In this document: piece by piece, positions 1 through 5,390 of the stretch
Numbering within the stretch: the stretch's first letter is position 1
Layout of the letters: every line of letters starts with the position of its first letter
From: Desulfuromonadales bacterium
Lineage (GTDB): Bacteria > Desulfobacterota > Desulfuromonadia > Desulfuromonadales > JACZKF01
Direction: 5' to 3'
Assembly (NCBI GenBank): GCA_014860175.1
Contig: JACZKF010000379.1
Location: 1-5,964, forward strand
Length of the DNA: 5,964 bases
The notes under the pieces: generated by a model
What the model was told of the DNA's origin: nothing
Database searches by the model: none
The model's input: the letters and a program-made list of their open reading frames with translations, nothing else
Program-made: the position numbers and the translations under genes

Positions 1-887
1 GATTGACGGGTGCGCTCGTACTCCCATTCGGCCGGAGACATGCAGTAGCCCCCATTCCGACGATTTGCAGCCAGGAACTCCTCCAGGCGGCCGGCAAGGG
101 CAATGGGCGCCTCTGCGTTGCGCGTGGCCGACTCCAGCGCCTGCCTGGCCAGCTCCAGCCGTTTTTGGGCCAACGGGACATCCTGCGCGGCGCCGCTGGG
201 GACCTGCCGCCCCTCGTCCTCGAAGGACCGGAAAACCTTTTCGGCGGCCCGCAGATTGTCCCGTGCGTCGCGTACACGGTCGGTCGCGGCGCCCACAACG
301 GCCCTTGCCGCGTCGGCGTCATTCACTGCCCGCTCGGCCTCGGGGGAAGTCCAGCCATGCGGCACCGGAAGGTCCTCGGCAGAGAGGCCGAGATATGCCA
401 TCGGGTCCACCCCCGGGTGCCATTCGACCCGGCGGCCGGCTGCCTCCAGTTCGCGGCAGGCGGCGACATACTCCCGCCAATGGCCGGCGATCTCTTCGGT
501 GATCTCCGCGAAGGCGGCGGCGCGCATGGCCTCGGGGATTTCCTGGCCGTCGTGCCCGGCCAGGCGATCACTGATCAGTCGGGCGACGGCCTGCTTCACC
601 GCTGCGGGGTCGATCAGGCAGGCGAGGGCCAGGGGGTTTAGTCGCTCCAGTCCGACGCCGCCAGCAGGGTTGAATTCAGGTTGGGCGAGCTGGTGAAGGG
701 GGAGCTGGTCGGCGGCCTTCGTGGCGATGTAGGCCACCATGCGGTCGATGTTCGCCTTGCGCTCCGCCTCGGGAACAAAGGCGGTTCGCGCCAGATCCAT
801 ACGACGGTCTGCGGCGGCCAGGGCGTCCAGCGACTGCTCCATGCGTTCGGCGGCGGTCAGGGTGTTGGTGTTCTTCGGTCTTGCCAT
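1..887 (-). CDS. Hypothetical helical protein, C-terminus cut by window edge
   Basis: An uninterrupted minus-strand frame runs from ATG 887 to the left edge, giving at least 295 residues with no stop. The start is well supported: AAGGAG lies 8 nt upstream and the ATG follows the TGA of the preceding gene by 2 nt. The protein begins MARPKNTNTLTAAERMEQSL and is rich in Ala, Glu and Arg. Residues about 13-62 and 184-277 look mostly helical and possibly coiled-coil, for example DRVRDARDNLRAAEKVFRSF near 203-222. A Pro/Gly-containing segment near 70-84 and a Trp-rich stretch near 137-180 break the helices. I see no catalytic motif, signal peptide or membrane segment. It is the last gene visible in the operon, after the RepA-like ATPase and two small unknown genes, so a role in the element's replication, packaging or transfer is possible but unproven. 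That it is a real gene is likely; its function is unknown. Confidence 0.8.
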   Translation of the reverse strand, partial: MARPKNTNTLTAAERMEQSLDALAAADRRMDLARTAFVPEAERKANIDRMVAYIATKAADQLPLHQLAQPEFNPAGGVGLERLNPLALACLIDPAAVKQAVARLISDRLAGHDGQEIPEAMRAAAFAEITEEIAGHWREYVAACRELEAAGRRVEWHPGVDPMAYLGLSAEDLPVPHGWTSPEAERAVNDADAARAVVGAATDRVRDARDNLRAAEKVFRSFEDEGRQVPSGAAQDVPLAQKRLELARQALESATRNAEAPIALAGRLEEFLAANRRNGGYCMSPAEWEYERTRQ

Positions 888-905
888 GGTCAGTTCTCCT
901 TCGGT
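885..905 (-). promoter_or_regulatory. Ribosome-binding junction, near-copy of 1181-1201
   Basis: The initiation region of the left-edge gene (AAGGAG, then TGA of the previous gene, then ATG) matches the one at 1181-1201 at 19 of 21 bases. The AAGGAG lies within the last sense codons of the preceding gene, which implies coupled translation. Confidence 0.7.
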
Positions 906-1183
906 GAGCGGTGGGCGATCAGGGGACGGAAGTCATTGGCGGCTGCGATCCCCCTGAAAAATCGGTCCAGTACCGCGGCGGCCTTTTCGACCGCCTCCAT
1001 GTACTGAATGTCCCGCCACATGTCCACCCCCCTGGTCATCATAGGTTCCCGTTCTTTTTGTGCCAGAGCTTGGGCGTGGGATGCGGCGTCAATACCGCGT
1101 TGGATTTCTTCAGCAGTCACGCCGTCGAAGTTCATGTGTGGCCGGATGAATTCACGGACCTGCTGCAGAGTTTCTTCTGTCAT
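890..1183 (-). CDS. Hypothetical protein, 97 aa
   Basis: The ATG at 1183 is preceded by AAGGAG at 8 nt spacing, and the TGA at 892-890 lies 2 nt before the next ATG. The same frame stays open upstream to 1480, but that extension is a Pro/Arg-rich shadow of the neighbouring gene and lacks a convincing ribosome site, so 1183 is chosen. The product begins MTEETLQQVREFIRPHMNFD. It looks like a small soluble helical protein, with a charged middle (about 41-58) and a hydrophobic helix near 61-81. There are no cysteines and no recognisable domain. The last codons (Pro-Lys-Glu-Asn) contain the AAGGAG that serves the next gene, so translation of the two is probably coupled. I do not recognise the family. 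Its position behind the ATPase suggests an accessory role in the element. Confidence 0.8.
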   Translation of the reverse strand: MTEETLQQVREFIRPHMNFDGVTAEEIQRGIDAASHAQALAQKEREPMMTRGVDMWRDIQYMEAVEKAAAVLDRFFRGIAAANDFRPLIAHRSPKEN

Positions 1184-1201
1184 GGTCAGAGCTCCTTCGG
1201 T
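1181..1201 (-). promoter_or_regulatory. Ribosome-binding junction, near-copy of 885-905
   Basis: CCGAAGGAG encodes Pro-Lys-Glu at the end of the 85-aa protein and also provides the Shine-Dalgarno for the 97-aa gene, whose ATG follows the TGA by 2 nt. The layout and bases nearly repeat at 885-905. Confidence 0.7.
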
Positions 1202-1443
1202 AATGGTTGGAATTTCTGAGGGTGTCGCCCGGCCAGGGTGGCCAGGACTTCCTCGGTTGCAAATGCTACGTCTACGCGGCGCCGCACAAAGTCGCGGTAC
1301 AGTGCGGGGGTGGCGTGGTTGGTACAGAGCTTGTGCAGCTCTAGGCAGCGGCGGCGCTCGGCAAGCACCGCCTGCTGGACTAGCGCCGAGGCCTCGGATC
1401 GGGTCAAATCGCCTGCAGTGTCTGGGGCGGGTTTTTCTTCCAT
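1186..1443 (-). CDS. Hypothetical protein, 85 aa
   Basis: The ATG at 1443 has AAAGGAG 7 nt upstream. A TTG two codons earlier (1449) is possible but sits too close to that site. The product begins MEEKPAPDTAGDLTRSEASA: a short, probably disordered N-terminus, then a helix with AERRRCLELHKLC (28-40) and a second helical stretch LYRDFVRRRVDVAFATEEVLATLAG (48-72). The two-helix pattern with a trailing EEVLATLA loosely resembles C-terminal helical tails of some phage head-maturation proteases. I would not assign a function from that. It starts 18 nt after the ATPase stop and ends 2 nt before the next ATG. Its final codons (Pro-Lys-Glu-Leu) encode the next gene's AAGGAG. The family is unknown; that it is a real gene is fairly secure from context. 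Confidence 0.78.
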   Translation of the reverse strand: MEEKPAPDTAGDLTRSEASALVQQAVLAERRRCLELHKLCTNHATPALYRDFVRRRVDVAFATEEVLATLAGRHPQKFQPLPKEL

Positions 1444-1461
1444 CTTCAATCTCCTTTCGGG

Positions 1462-2745
1462 TCAGCGGGTCTTGTTCCACAGGTATTCAAAATCGTCTTC
1501 CTCGTCGCTGGTGTCATTCCCCGTACAGCCGGACACAACGGACACACCTAAAGGTGTGTGTCCTGTCTGTCTGGGGTCCTGCCAGACATTGTCCGGACAT
1601 TGTCTGGCCTTGTCCGTGTCCCGTGGCCACCACAGGTCATTGAAAGTTTCGATGAGCTTTCCGGCGAAGAGTTCGTCAACGGCACGACGGAAGGACCTCT
1701 GTTTTCCGCCGGCTGTGCCCGTGGGGGAGATGCCCGCACTGTAGGCAGCCTCACGCCAGTCATCGACGTGAACGGCCTTCACCAGTGCCCCCTTTACCTC
1801 TTGGGGCTCTGCGGCCTCAACGAGTTCCCGCAGGGCAGAGAGTGCGATCCTTTGCGAAAACGGGGGCCTGCGGGCCTTCTTGCCGACCAGCGTTGTCTCC
1901 TCGCATTTCCGCAGGATGACGCTGGTCATAACCTGCCCGTCGTCGGGGTCGATCCAGTCGGAGAGTTGGACAATTTCCGGCTTAAAGGAAATGTCCGGGG
2001 GAGGGTCATGGTCCTTGACCTTGGTGGCGGAGAGGGTGCGGGTGCCGCAGTCGTCGAGAGTGACCATGTATTCGGAGTCGGCCGCGCCCCTCAGGGAACT
2101 TGACCCCCTGGCCCGGTCTATGGCGGAAAGCCCGGAATGGTGGACGAACAGCACGGCGCAGCCATAACGGGACCTGATCTGGTCCGCAACTGATATGGCA
2201 CGGGTCATGTCGGCTGTGCTGTTCTCGTCTCCCGGGCCGAAGTTTCGGTTGAGGGTGTCAACGATCACCAGCGCAGGGGGGCCGTGCTCGGCTTGCAGTC
2301 CATCGAATGCCGCGAGGATCTCCGCCGGGCCGGCCGCGTCAAGAAACTGCGCCGGCCGTTCAGAGACGAAGAACGGGACGCGCTCTAGGTCTACCCCATA
2401 GTGAAGCGCCCAGGCGTACAGGCGGCGGGATAGACCAGAGAACCCCTCGCCGCACAGATAGAAGACGGGTCCGATCATTCGGACGGGGTAGTCGTGCCAG
2501 GCCCGGCCGGTTGCGACGCATAGCCCCAGAGCGATGGCGATGAAAGATTTCATGACCCCGGCGGCGCCAAACAGGACAATCAGGGTGCCGACCTCGATGA
2601 AGGGCTTGACCAGCCACCGAACCGGCGTCGGCGCCTTGACCATATCCCCCGCGCTCCGGAAGGGGAGCCGGCGCTTGCCTGCATCCTCTGGTGGCGGGGT
2701 TTGTCCGGGGAACTCTTCCGGGAGGGGGTAGTCCTCGGGGCTCAT
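1462..2745 (-). CDS. RepA-like AAA_25 (RecA-fold) ATPase, probable replication helicase of the element
   Basis: This 427-residue protein carries the hallmarks of the RepA/AAA_25 helicase-type ATPases of plasmids, phages and satellites. The P-loop is GAAGVMKS at 60-67, with Met where a classical Walker A has its second Gly. Walker B is LVIVDT at 159-164 (Asp163). VLFVHHSG at 198-205 and RGSSSLRGAADSE at 213-225 are the family's downstream motifs. Residues about 296-373 may form a helical or winged DNA-binding segment. The tail after about 375 is low in hydrophobics, ends in an acidic stretch (DEEDDFE), and is encoded by repeat-rich DNA. Known members hydrolyse ATP, often as hexameric rings, and unwind or remodel replication-origin DNA. 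ATG 2745 is preferred to an upstream TTG (2772): it has GGAG 8 nt upstream and overlaps the previous stop as ATGA. The family call is strong; the exact role is inferred. Confidence 0.88.
   Translation of the reverse strand: MSPEDYPLPEEFPGQTPPPEDAGKRRLPFRSAGDMVKAPTPVRWLVKPFIEVGTLIVLFGAAGVMKSFIAIALGLCVATGRAWHDYPVRMIGPVFYLCGEGFSGLSRRLYAWALHYGVDLERVPFFVSERPAQFLDAAGPAEILAAFDGLQAEHGPPALVIVDTLNRNFGPGDENSTADMTRAISVADQIRSRYGCAVLFVHHSGLSAIDRARGSSSLRGAADSEYMVTLDDCGTRTLSATKVKDHDPPPDISFKPEIVQLSDWIDPDDGQVMTSVILRKCEETTLVGKKARRPPFSQRIALSALRELVEAAEPQEVKGALVKAVHVDDWREAAYSAGISPTGTAGGKQRSFRRAVDELFAGKLIETFNDLWWPRDTDKARQCPDNVWQDPRQTGHTPLGVSVVSGCTGNDTSDEEDDFEYLWNKTR
1531..1621. repeat. GGACA/TGTCC repeat cluster with two palindromes inside the ATPase 3' end
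   Basis: Within 91 bp, GGACA occurs at 1531, 1540 and 1595, and its complement TGTCC at 1559, 1590, 1611 and 1617, which is seven exact copies. Two palindromes are embedded. ACACACCT (1542-1549) and AGGTGTGT (1552-1559) flank AA. TGTCCGGACA (1590-1599) is a perfect 10-bp palindrome framed by CCAGACA (1582-1588) and TGTCTGG (1601-1607), symmetric about the same centre. GACATTGTC is also tandemly repeated at 1585 and 1596. The DNA encodes roughly residues 375-405 of the ATPase, outside its conserved motifs. Iteron-like arrays beside replication genes are a known origin arrangement. Assigning one here is inference. Confidence 0.75.
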
Positions 2746-3182
2746 GCCGCTAACTCCGCCACTTCGTCCCAACTAAAGCCATAGTTCCAGACGACCAGGC
2801 GCCCCATTAAGTCACGAAGCGGCCGGCCCTCCTTGGCTGCCCGTTTAAGTATAGCGGGTGCATTCTTGAGTAGAGCCGCAGGCAGATTGAATTGACGGGC
2901 TAAGCCAGCTAAAATCTGGGCGTTTCGTGTGTCTGAAAGGGCAATGATGAGGGCGGAATGGTCTGTGCTGTGCAGGTAATCAGATATACTTTCCCATTGA
3001 GGTAGTTCTTCCGCGAGCGGGTCTATCCCTTCGATCAAAAGAATGTCGAAATCACCCGGCAGCGATTTTGCATAATCAACAAGAGTCAGGGAGTCTACGA
3101 CGAATCCAACAAAAGAGAAGTTTCTGCGGACCTCGGAAACACGAATTGACTTTGAGCGTCTGTGGCTGTACGATGTGTCCAT
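2742..3182 (-). CDS. Hypothetical alpha/beta protein, 146 aa, possibly receiver-like
   Basis: ATG 3182 is chosen because AAGGAGG sits 6 nt upstream. An in-frame ATG at 3245 lacks a ribosome site. The stop overlaps the ATPase start as ATGA, and the ATPase's GGAG lies inside this gene's final codons, so the two are probably translationally coupled. The basic N-terminus (HRRSKSIRVSEVRR, 7-20) is followed by alternating strand-like and helix-like segments: FVGFVVD (24-30), FDILLIEG (45-52), SALIIALSD (76-84), then a helix to FNLPAALLKNAP (98-109). This order recalls a CheY-like receiver fold, with Glu51 where a phosphorylated Asp might sit and Lys106 near the usual conserved Lys. The resemblance is a visual impression only. 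Base composition is less GC-rich than in the ATPase gene. A role as regulator or partner of the ATPase would fit its position. No function is assigned. Confidence 0.8.
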   Translation of the reverse strand: MDTSYSHRRSKSIRVSEVRRNFSFVGFVVDSLTLVDYAKSLPGDFDILLIEGIDPLAEELPQWESISDYLHSTDHSALIIALSDTRNAQILAGLARQFNLPAALLKNAPAILKRAAKEGRPLRDLMGRLVVWNYGFSWDEVAELAA

Positions 3183-3262
3183 GGCAAACCTCCTTGCCGA
3201 AAGCATTTCTGAAGGCCTCCAGTGTCCCCTGGGGGCTTTCGCCATTTCAAGTTGCCCGATTG

Positions 3263-3277
3263 GTCAATAGTTTTGAC
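3263..3277. promoter_or_regulatory. Possible operator: GTCAA/TTGAC inverted repeat
   Basis: GTCAA (3263-3267) and TTGAC (3273-3277) form a perfect inverted repeat with a 5-nt centre, in the 114-bp gap between the alpA stop and the start of the 146-aa gene. It could bind a dimeric regulator such as AlpA. The arms are short, I find no convincing -35/-10 pair in the gap, and the hit could be chance. Confidence 0.25.
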
Positions 3278-3296
3278 TCTGCGGACGCAAAGACAC

Positions 3297-3509
3297 CTAT
3301 CCTTCGACCAGCCTAAGAATGTCTGCGGCACGCCATGCCGTGCACCTCTCCCCGAGCTTGATAGGCTGGGGGAATGTCCCCTTTTTAACGCCAGCCCACC
3401 AGGTAGACTTCGAGACTGGAACGATGGCCGGAATGGGCGGCTTTGCATTAGGGTTGCCGATGATCTGCGGGAGTCTTAAGAGACCGTTTGCCGGGAATGT
3501 TTCGTTCAT
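3297..3509 (-). CDS. alpA: AlpA-family DNA-binding transcriptional regulator
   Basis: This 70-residue protein matches the phage AlpA family in length and layout: LLRLPQIIG (10-18), a Pro-rich spacer (19-31), then the helix-turn-helix block VSKSTWWAGVKKGTFPQPIK (32-51) followed by LGERCTAWRAADILRLVEG. The SKSTWWxxVKxGxFPxPxKLGxRxTAWR pattern is characteristic. AlpA proteins are small MerR-like, excisionase-like DNA-binding proteins. The E. coli prototype activates a prophage integrase gene and promotes excision, and P4-like relatives also regulate element operons. ATG 3509 has GGAGG 5 nt upstream; the frame is open to 3545 but without a better start. It stands alone between two gaps, downstream of the integrase pair and upstream of the replication operon, with a candidate promoter at 3541-3569. 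The family is secure; its targets are inferred. Confidence 0.92.
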   Translation of the reverse strand: MNETFPANGLLRLPQIIGNPNAKPPIPAIVPVSKSTWWAGVKKGTFPQPIKLGERCTAWRAADILRLVEG

Positions 3510-3540
3510 GTTTTCCTCCAATCCAGGGTGGACTAAGGCA

Positions 3541-3569
3541 AACATAACCGGATTGCACCGAACGGTAAA
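3541..3569 (-). promoter_or_regulatory. Candidate sigma-70 promoter for alpA
   Basis: Read on the minus strand, TTTACC (3569-3564) and TATGTT (3546-3541) are separated by 17 nt, a reasonable -35/-10 pair. Transcription would start near 3534, leaving about 25 nt before the alpA ATG, with the GGAGG site in the leader. The surrounding gap (3510-3644) is much more AT-rich than its neighbours, as promoter regions often are. This is a consensus match only. Confidence 0.4.
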
Positions 3570-3579
3570 CGCAATACTT

Positions 3580-3595
3580 AGTTATTTCAGTAACT
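3580..3595. promoter_or_regulatory. Inverted repeat upstream of alpA, possible operator
   Basis: AGTTA (3580-3584) and TAACT (3591-3595) form an inverted repeat around TTTCAG in the AT-rich gap, just upstream of the candidate alpA promoter. Related TTAC/GTAA-type words recur to 3614. The location fits a regulator site for AlpA or an element repressor. The arms are only 5 bp, so this is weak. Confidence 0.3.
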
Positions 3596-3644
3596 TACAA
3601 AAACTTAAATTACTTGTGGGATTTTTTATCAAGGAGGGTGTTTC

Positions 3645-4112
3645 TTACTTGGTGGCTATCGCTCGGCGCAGCGACTGAGCCAGTTCCTCGTGCCTGGTGG
3701 GGAATATTGCGGAGACGATCTGCTTGCAGAGTTGATATCCGGGACCGGTCCCTTTCAGGACGGGAACGCCTGCGGAGCGGATTTCAAAAACAACCGCGTA
3801 GCACAGGCGGTAAATAACTGAATCGCACCTCTGCGCCCCCCCGCCCGGGGGGCGTCCTGGCTTTCTCCCGGGAACAGGGGGGCGGCGGATCTCGCTCACC
3901 AGTTGGCCCGTTACTGCCGAGACAATAAAGGTCGCTCTCGACTCAATCGACCGAACAACCTCGTACCAGGCGCGCCCATCACCGATACCCCGCTTTTCCC
4001 TGGCGGCGCCGATTATAAGCCGGGCGCTCTCGTGTATCTCGTCCGATAATCGGATCACGAAAACCGTTCCGCCTTCGCGTTGGCAAAAATTTGGGTTCTC
4101 GGGCGGCTTCAT
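3645..4112 (-). CDS. Hypothetical protein with AT-hook-like motif, 155 aa, coupled to integrase
   Basis: ATG 4112 overlaps the integrase TGA as ATGA, and AAGGTG/AAGGGG words upstream lie within the integrase's last codons. Longer starts to 4178 only extend back over the integrase frame. The protein begins MKPPENPNFCQREGGTVFVI. Residues 11-72 form a mixed strand/helix region (VFVIRLSDEIHESARLII, then EVVRSIESRATFIVSAVTG). A basic Pro/Gly segment PGRKPGRPPGGG (81-92) resembles an AT-hook core (GRP flanked by basic residues). The C-terminal part (96-155) contains Cys96, Cys104 and Cys129 and a helical end. I do not recognise the family. Coupling to the integrase suggests a partner in recombination or control of excision. 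The DNA for the Pro/Gly segment forms a strong GC hairpin. The gene is probably real; its function is unknown. Confidence 0.72.
   Translation of the reverse strand: MKPPENPNFCQREGGTVFVIRLSDEIHESARLIIGAAREKRGIGDGRAWYEVVRSIESRATFIVSAVTGQLVSEIRRPPVPGRKPGRPPGGGAQRCDSVIYRLCYAVVFEIRSAGVPVLKGTGPGYQLCKQIVSAIFPTRHEELAQSLRRAIATK
3834..3854. repeat. GC-only 8-bp hairpin inside the 155-aa gene
   Basis: CGCCCCCC (3834-3841) and GGGGGGCG (3847-3854) are perfect complements around a 5-nt loop. The hairpin encodes the Pro/Gly part of the AT-hook-like segment. There is no following T-run on either strand, so it is not a Rho-independent terminator. It may affect translation or mRNA decay, or simply reflect Gly/Pro codons. 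Confidence 0.5.
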
Positions 4113-5329
4113 TGCCCCTTCACCTTCAGCGGTATAACCTTCGCTCCTACTTTGAGCCCGTCCAAATAGTCGGCCCATAGCTGCATCATTTTTTTCCGCT
4201 CGGCAAGGTGAGTGGTCCGATTGTACGCTTTGCCATTCGAGCCCCTGACTGTATGCGCCAATTGATGCTCGATGAAATCAGGGCGGACCTGCAGCACCTC
4301 GTCAAGGATCGTCCGCGCCATGGCCCTGAACCCGTGGCCGGTCATTTCGTCTGTTCCGTAGCCCATCCGGCGCAACGCTGCATTTATGGCGTTGTTGCTC
4401 ATTGGTCGCGATGTAGACCGTACGGACGGGAAAACATAACGTCCATGGCCGGTCAGCGGGCGAAGGTCTTGGATGATCTCGGCAGCCTGCCAAGACAGCG
4501 GCACTAGGTGTGCAATCCCCATCTTCATTCTGGCGGCCGGGATGTTCCACTCCCCCGCCTCCAGGTCGATCTCCGCCCACTCTGCTTGCCGCAGTTCGCC
4601 AGGGCGGACAAACACAAGGGGTGCCAGCCTCAGGGCGCACTTGACCACAAACGAGCCGTCATAGGCATCCATGGCACGCAGGAGCCCGGGAATTTTGGCC
4701 GGGTCAGTTAACGCTGCATGGTGGGCCGTCTTGACAGGTGGGATGGCCCCCCTCAGGTCCGCGGTCGGGTCGCGCTCGGCCTTCCCGGTTGACACTGCAT
4801 AGCGGAAAATTTGCCCGCTGATATTCCGGACCCTGTGCGCCGTCTCCAGTGTGCCGCGCGCCTCCAGTCGGCGTAAGACCTCCAGCAGGTCCTTTGCTTT
4901 CAGGTCGGCAATCGGACGGTTGCCGATCCAGGGGAAAACGTCGCGCTCCAGCCTGCCAGTTATCATCTTTTGGGTAGTCTCCGCCCTTGTAGCGGAGAAC
5001 CGGGTCAGCCAATCCCGGGCGACCACTTCAAATGTGTTCGCCCCTCGCTCGGCATCGGCCAGCCGCTCCTCCTTTCGCGCCTCGCTGGGGTCCACCCCTG
5101 CAGCTACCTGCTTGCGTGCGGCGTCCTTTTTGGCCCGGGCCTCCGCAAGGGACACTTCGGGGTAGGTCCCAAGGGAAAGCAGCTTCTCCTTACCCCCAGC
5201 GCGATACTTGAACCGCCACCACTTACCCCCGGTCGGGGTGACGATTAAAAAAAGCCCCCCAGAATCGTACATCTTGAATGGCTTTTCCTGCGCCTTGGCG
5301 CCCTTGATTGCGGTATCAGATAGTGCCAT
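4109..5329 (-). CDS. int: P4-type tyrosine site-specific integrase
   Basis: This 406-residue protein is full length for the P4 integrase group. The N-terminal arm-binding domain (DUF4102 type) covers about 1-90, with the typical opening LSDTAIKGAKAQEKPFKMYD and later GTYPEVSLAEAR. A core-binding helical domain follows at about 97-185, then the catalytic domain. The catalytic set appears complete: Arg242 in RPGELR, Lys269 in ARMKM, His332 and Arg335 in HGFRAMART, His359 in HQLAH, and the nucleophile Tyr369 in KAYNRTTHL. Such enzymes integrate and excise elements at tRNA 3' ends, matching the tRNA-Leu 185 bp upstream. ATG 5329 has GAGGAG 8 nt upstream. Candidate binding repeats lie upstream and within the 5' coding region. 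The next gene overlaps its stop by 4 nt. I see no frameshift or lost residue, so the enzyme should be active. Confidence 0.96.
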   Translation of the reverse strand: MALSDTAIKGAKAQEKPFKMYDSGGLFLIVTPTGGKWWRFKYRAGGKEKLLSLGTYPEVSLAEARAKKDAARKQVAAGVDPSEARKEERLADAERGANTFEVVARDWLTRFSATRAETTQKMITGRLERDVFPWIGNRPIADLKAKDLLEVLRRLEARGTLETAHRVRNISGQIFRYAVSTGKAERDPTADLRGAIPPVKTAHHAALTDPAKIPGLLRAMDAYDGSFVVKCALRLAPLVFVRPGELRQAEWAEIDLEAGEWNIPAARMKMGIAHLVPLSWQAAEIIQDLRPLTGHGRYVFPSVRSTSRPMSNNAINAALRRMGYGTDEMTGHGFRAMARTILDEVLQVRPDFIEHQLAHTVRGSNGKAYNRTTHLAERKKMMQLWADYLDGLKVGAKVIPLKVKGQ

Positions 5330-5330
5330 G

Positions 5331-5390
5331 GGGGTAACTCCTCGCTGGGGGCAACTGCCGTTACCCCTGAACTTACCCCAATGTTACCCC
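5331..5390. repeat. TTACCCC repeats, probable integrase arm-type sites
   Basis: TTACCCC occurs at 5361, 5373 and 5384 (12- and 11-bp steps) and in inverted orientation as GGGGTAA at 5331-5337. GGGGTAAC (5331-5338) and GTTACCCC (5360-5367) are perfect 8-bp inverted arms. Two further copies lie inside the integrase gene at 5190 and 5223. Short repeats between an integrase gene and its att core are the usual place for arm-type binding sites. They also lie over a weak candidate int promoter (TTGACG at 5399-5394 and TAAGTT at 5375-5370, 18 nt apart), so integrase could repress itself. Function is inferred. Confidence 0.6.

Noticed and set aside
3..696. Long plus-strand open frames at the left end
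   Set aside because: They are antisense shadows of the GC-rich minus-strand gene from 887 to the edge. They have no ribosome site and a composition typical of out-of-phase reading.
890..1480. Long version of the 97-aa gene (196 codons)
   Set aside because: The extra N-terminal part is Pro/Arg-rich, overlaps the 85-aa and ATPase genes in another frame, and lacks a good ribosome site. ATG 1183 has AAGGAG.
1531..1621. CRISPR-like array
   Set aside because: The repeats are 5-9 bp with irregular orientation and spacing, and there are no unique spacers of constant length.
1462..2772. ATPase start at TTG 2772
   Set aside because: ATG 2745 has a ribosome site and a coupled ATGA overlap.
3222..3236. 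CCCC/GGGG mini-hairpin between alpA and the 146-aa gene
   Set aside because: The stem is short with almost no loop and no T-run, so it is not credible as a terminator or attenuator.
3631..3678. Strong plus-strand AAGGAGG followed by a TTG
   Set aside because: The following frame has only 10 codons, and the spacing to the TTG is long. Likely chance.
4302..5012. Minus-strand frames overlapping the integrase
   Set aside because: They are frame-shifted shadows of a complete, motif-rich integrase.
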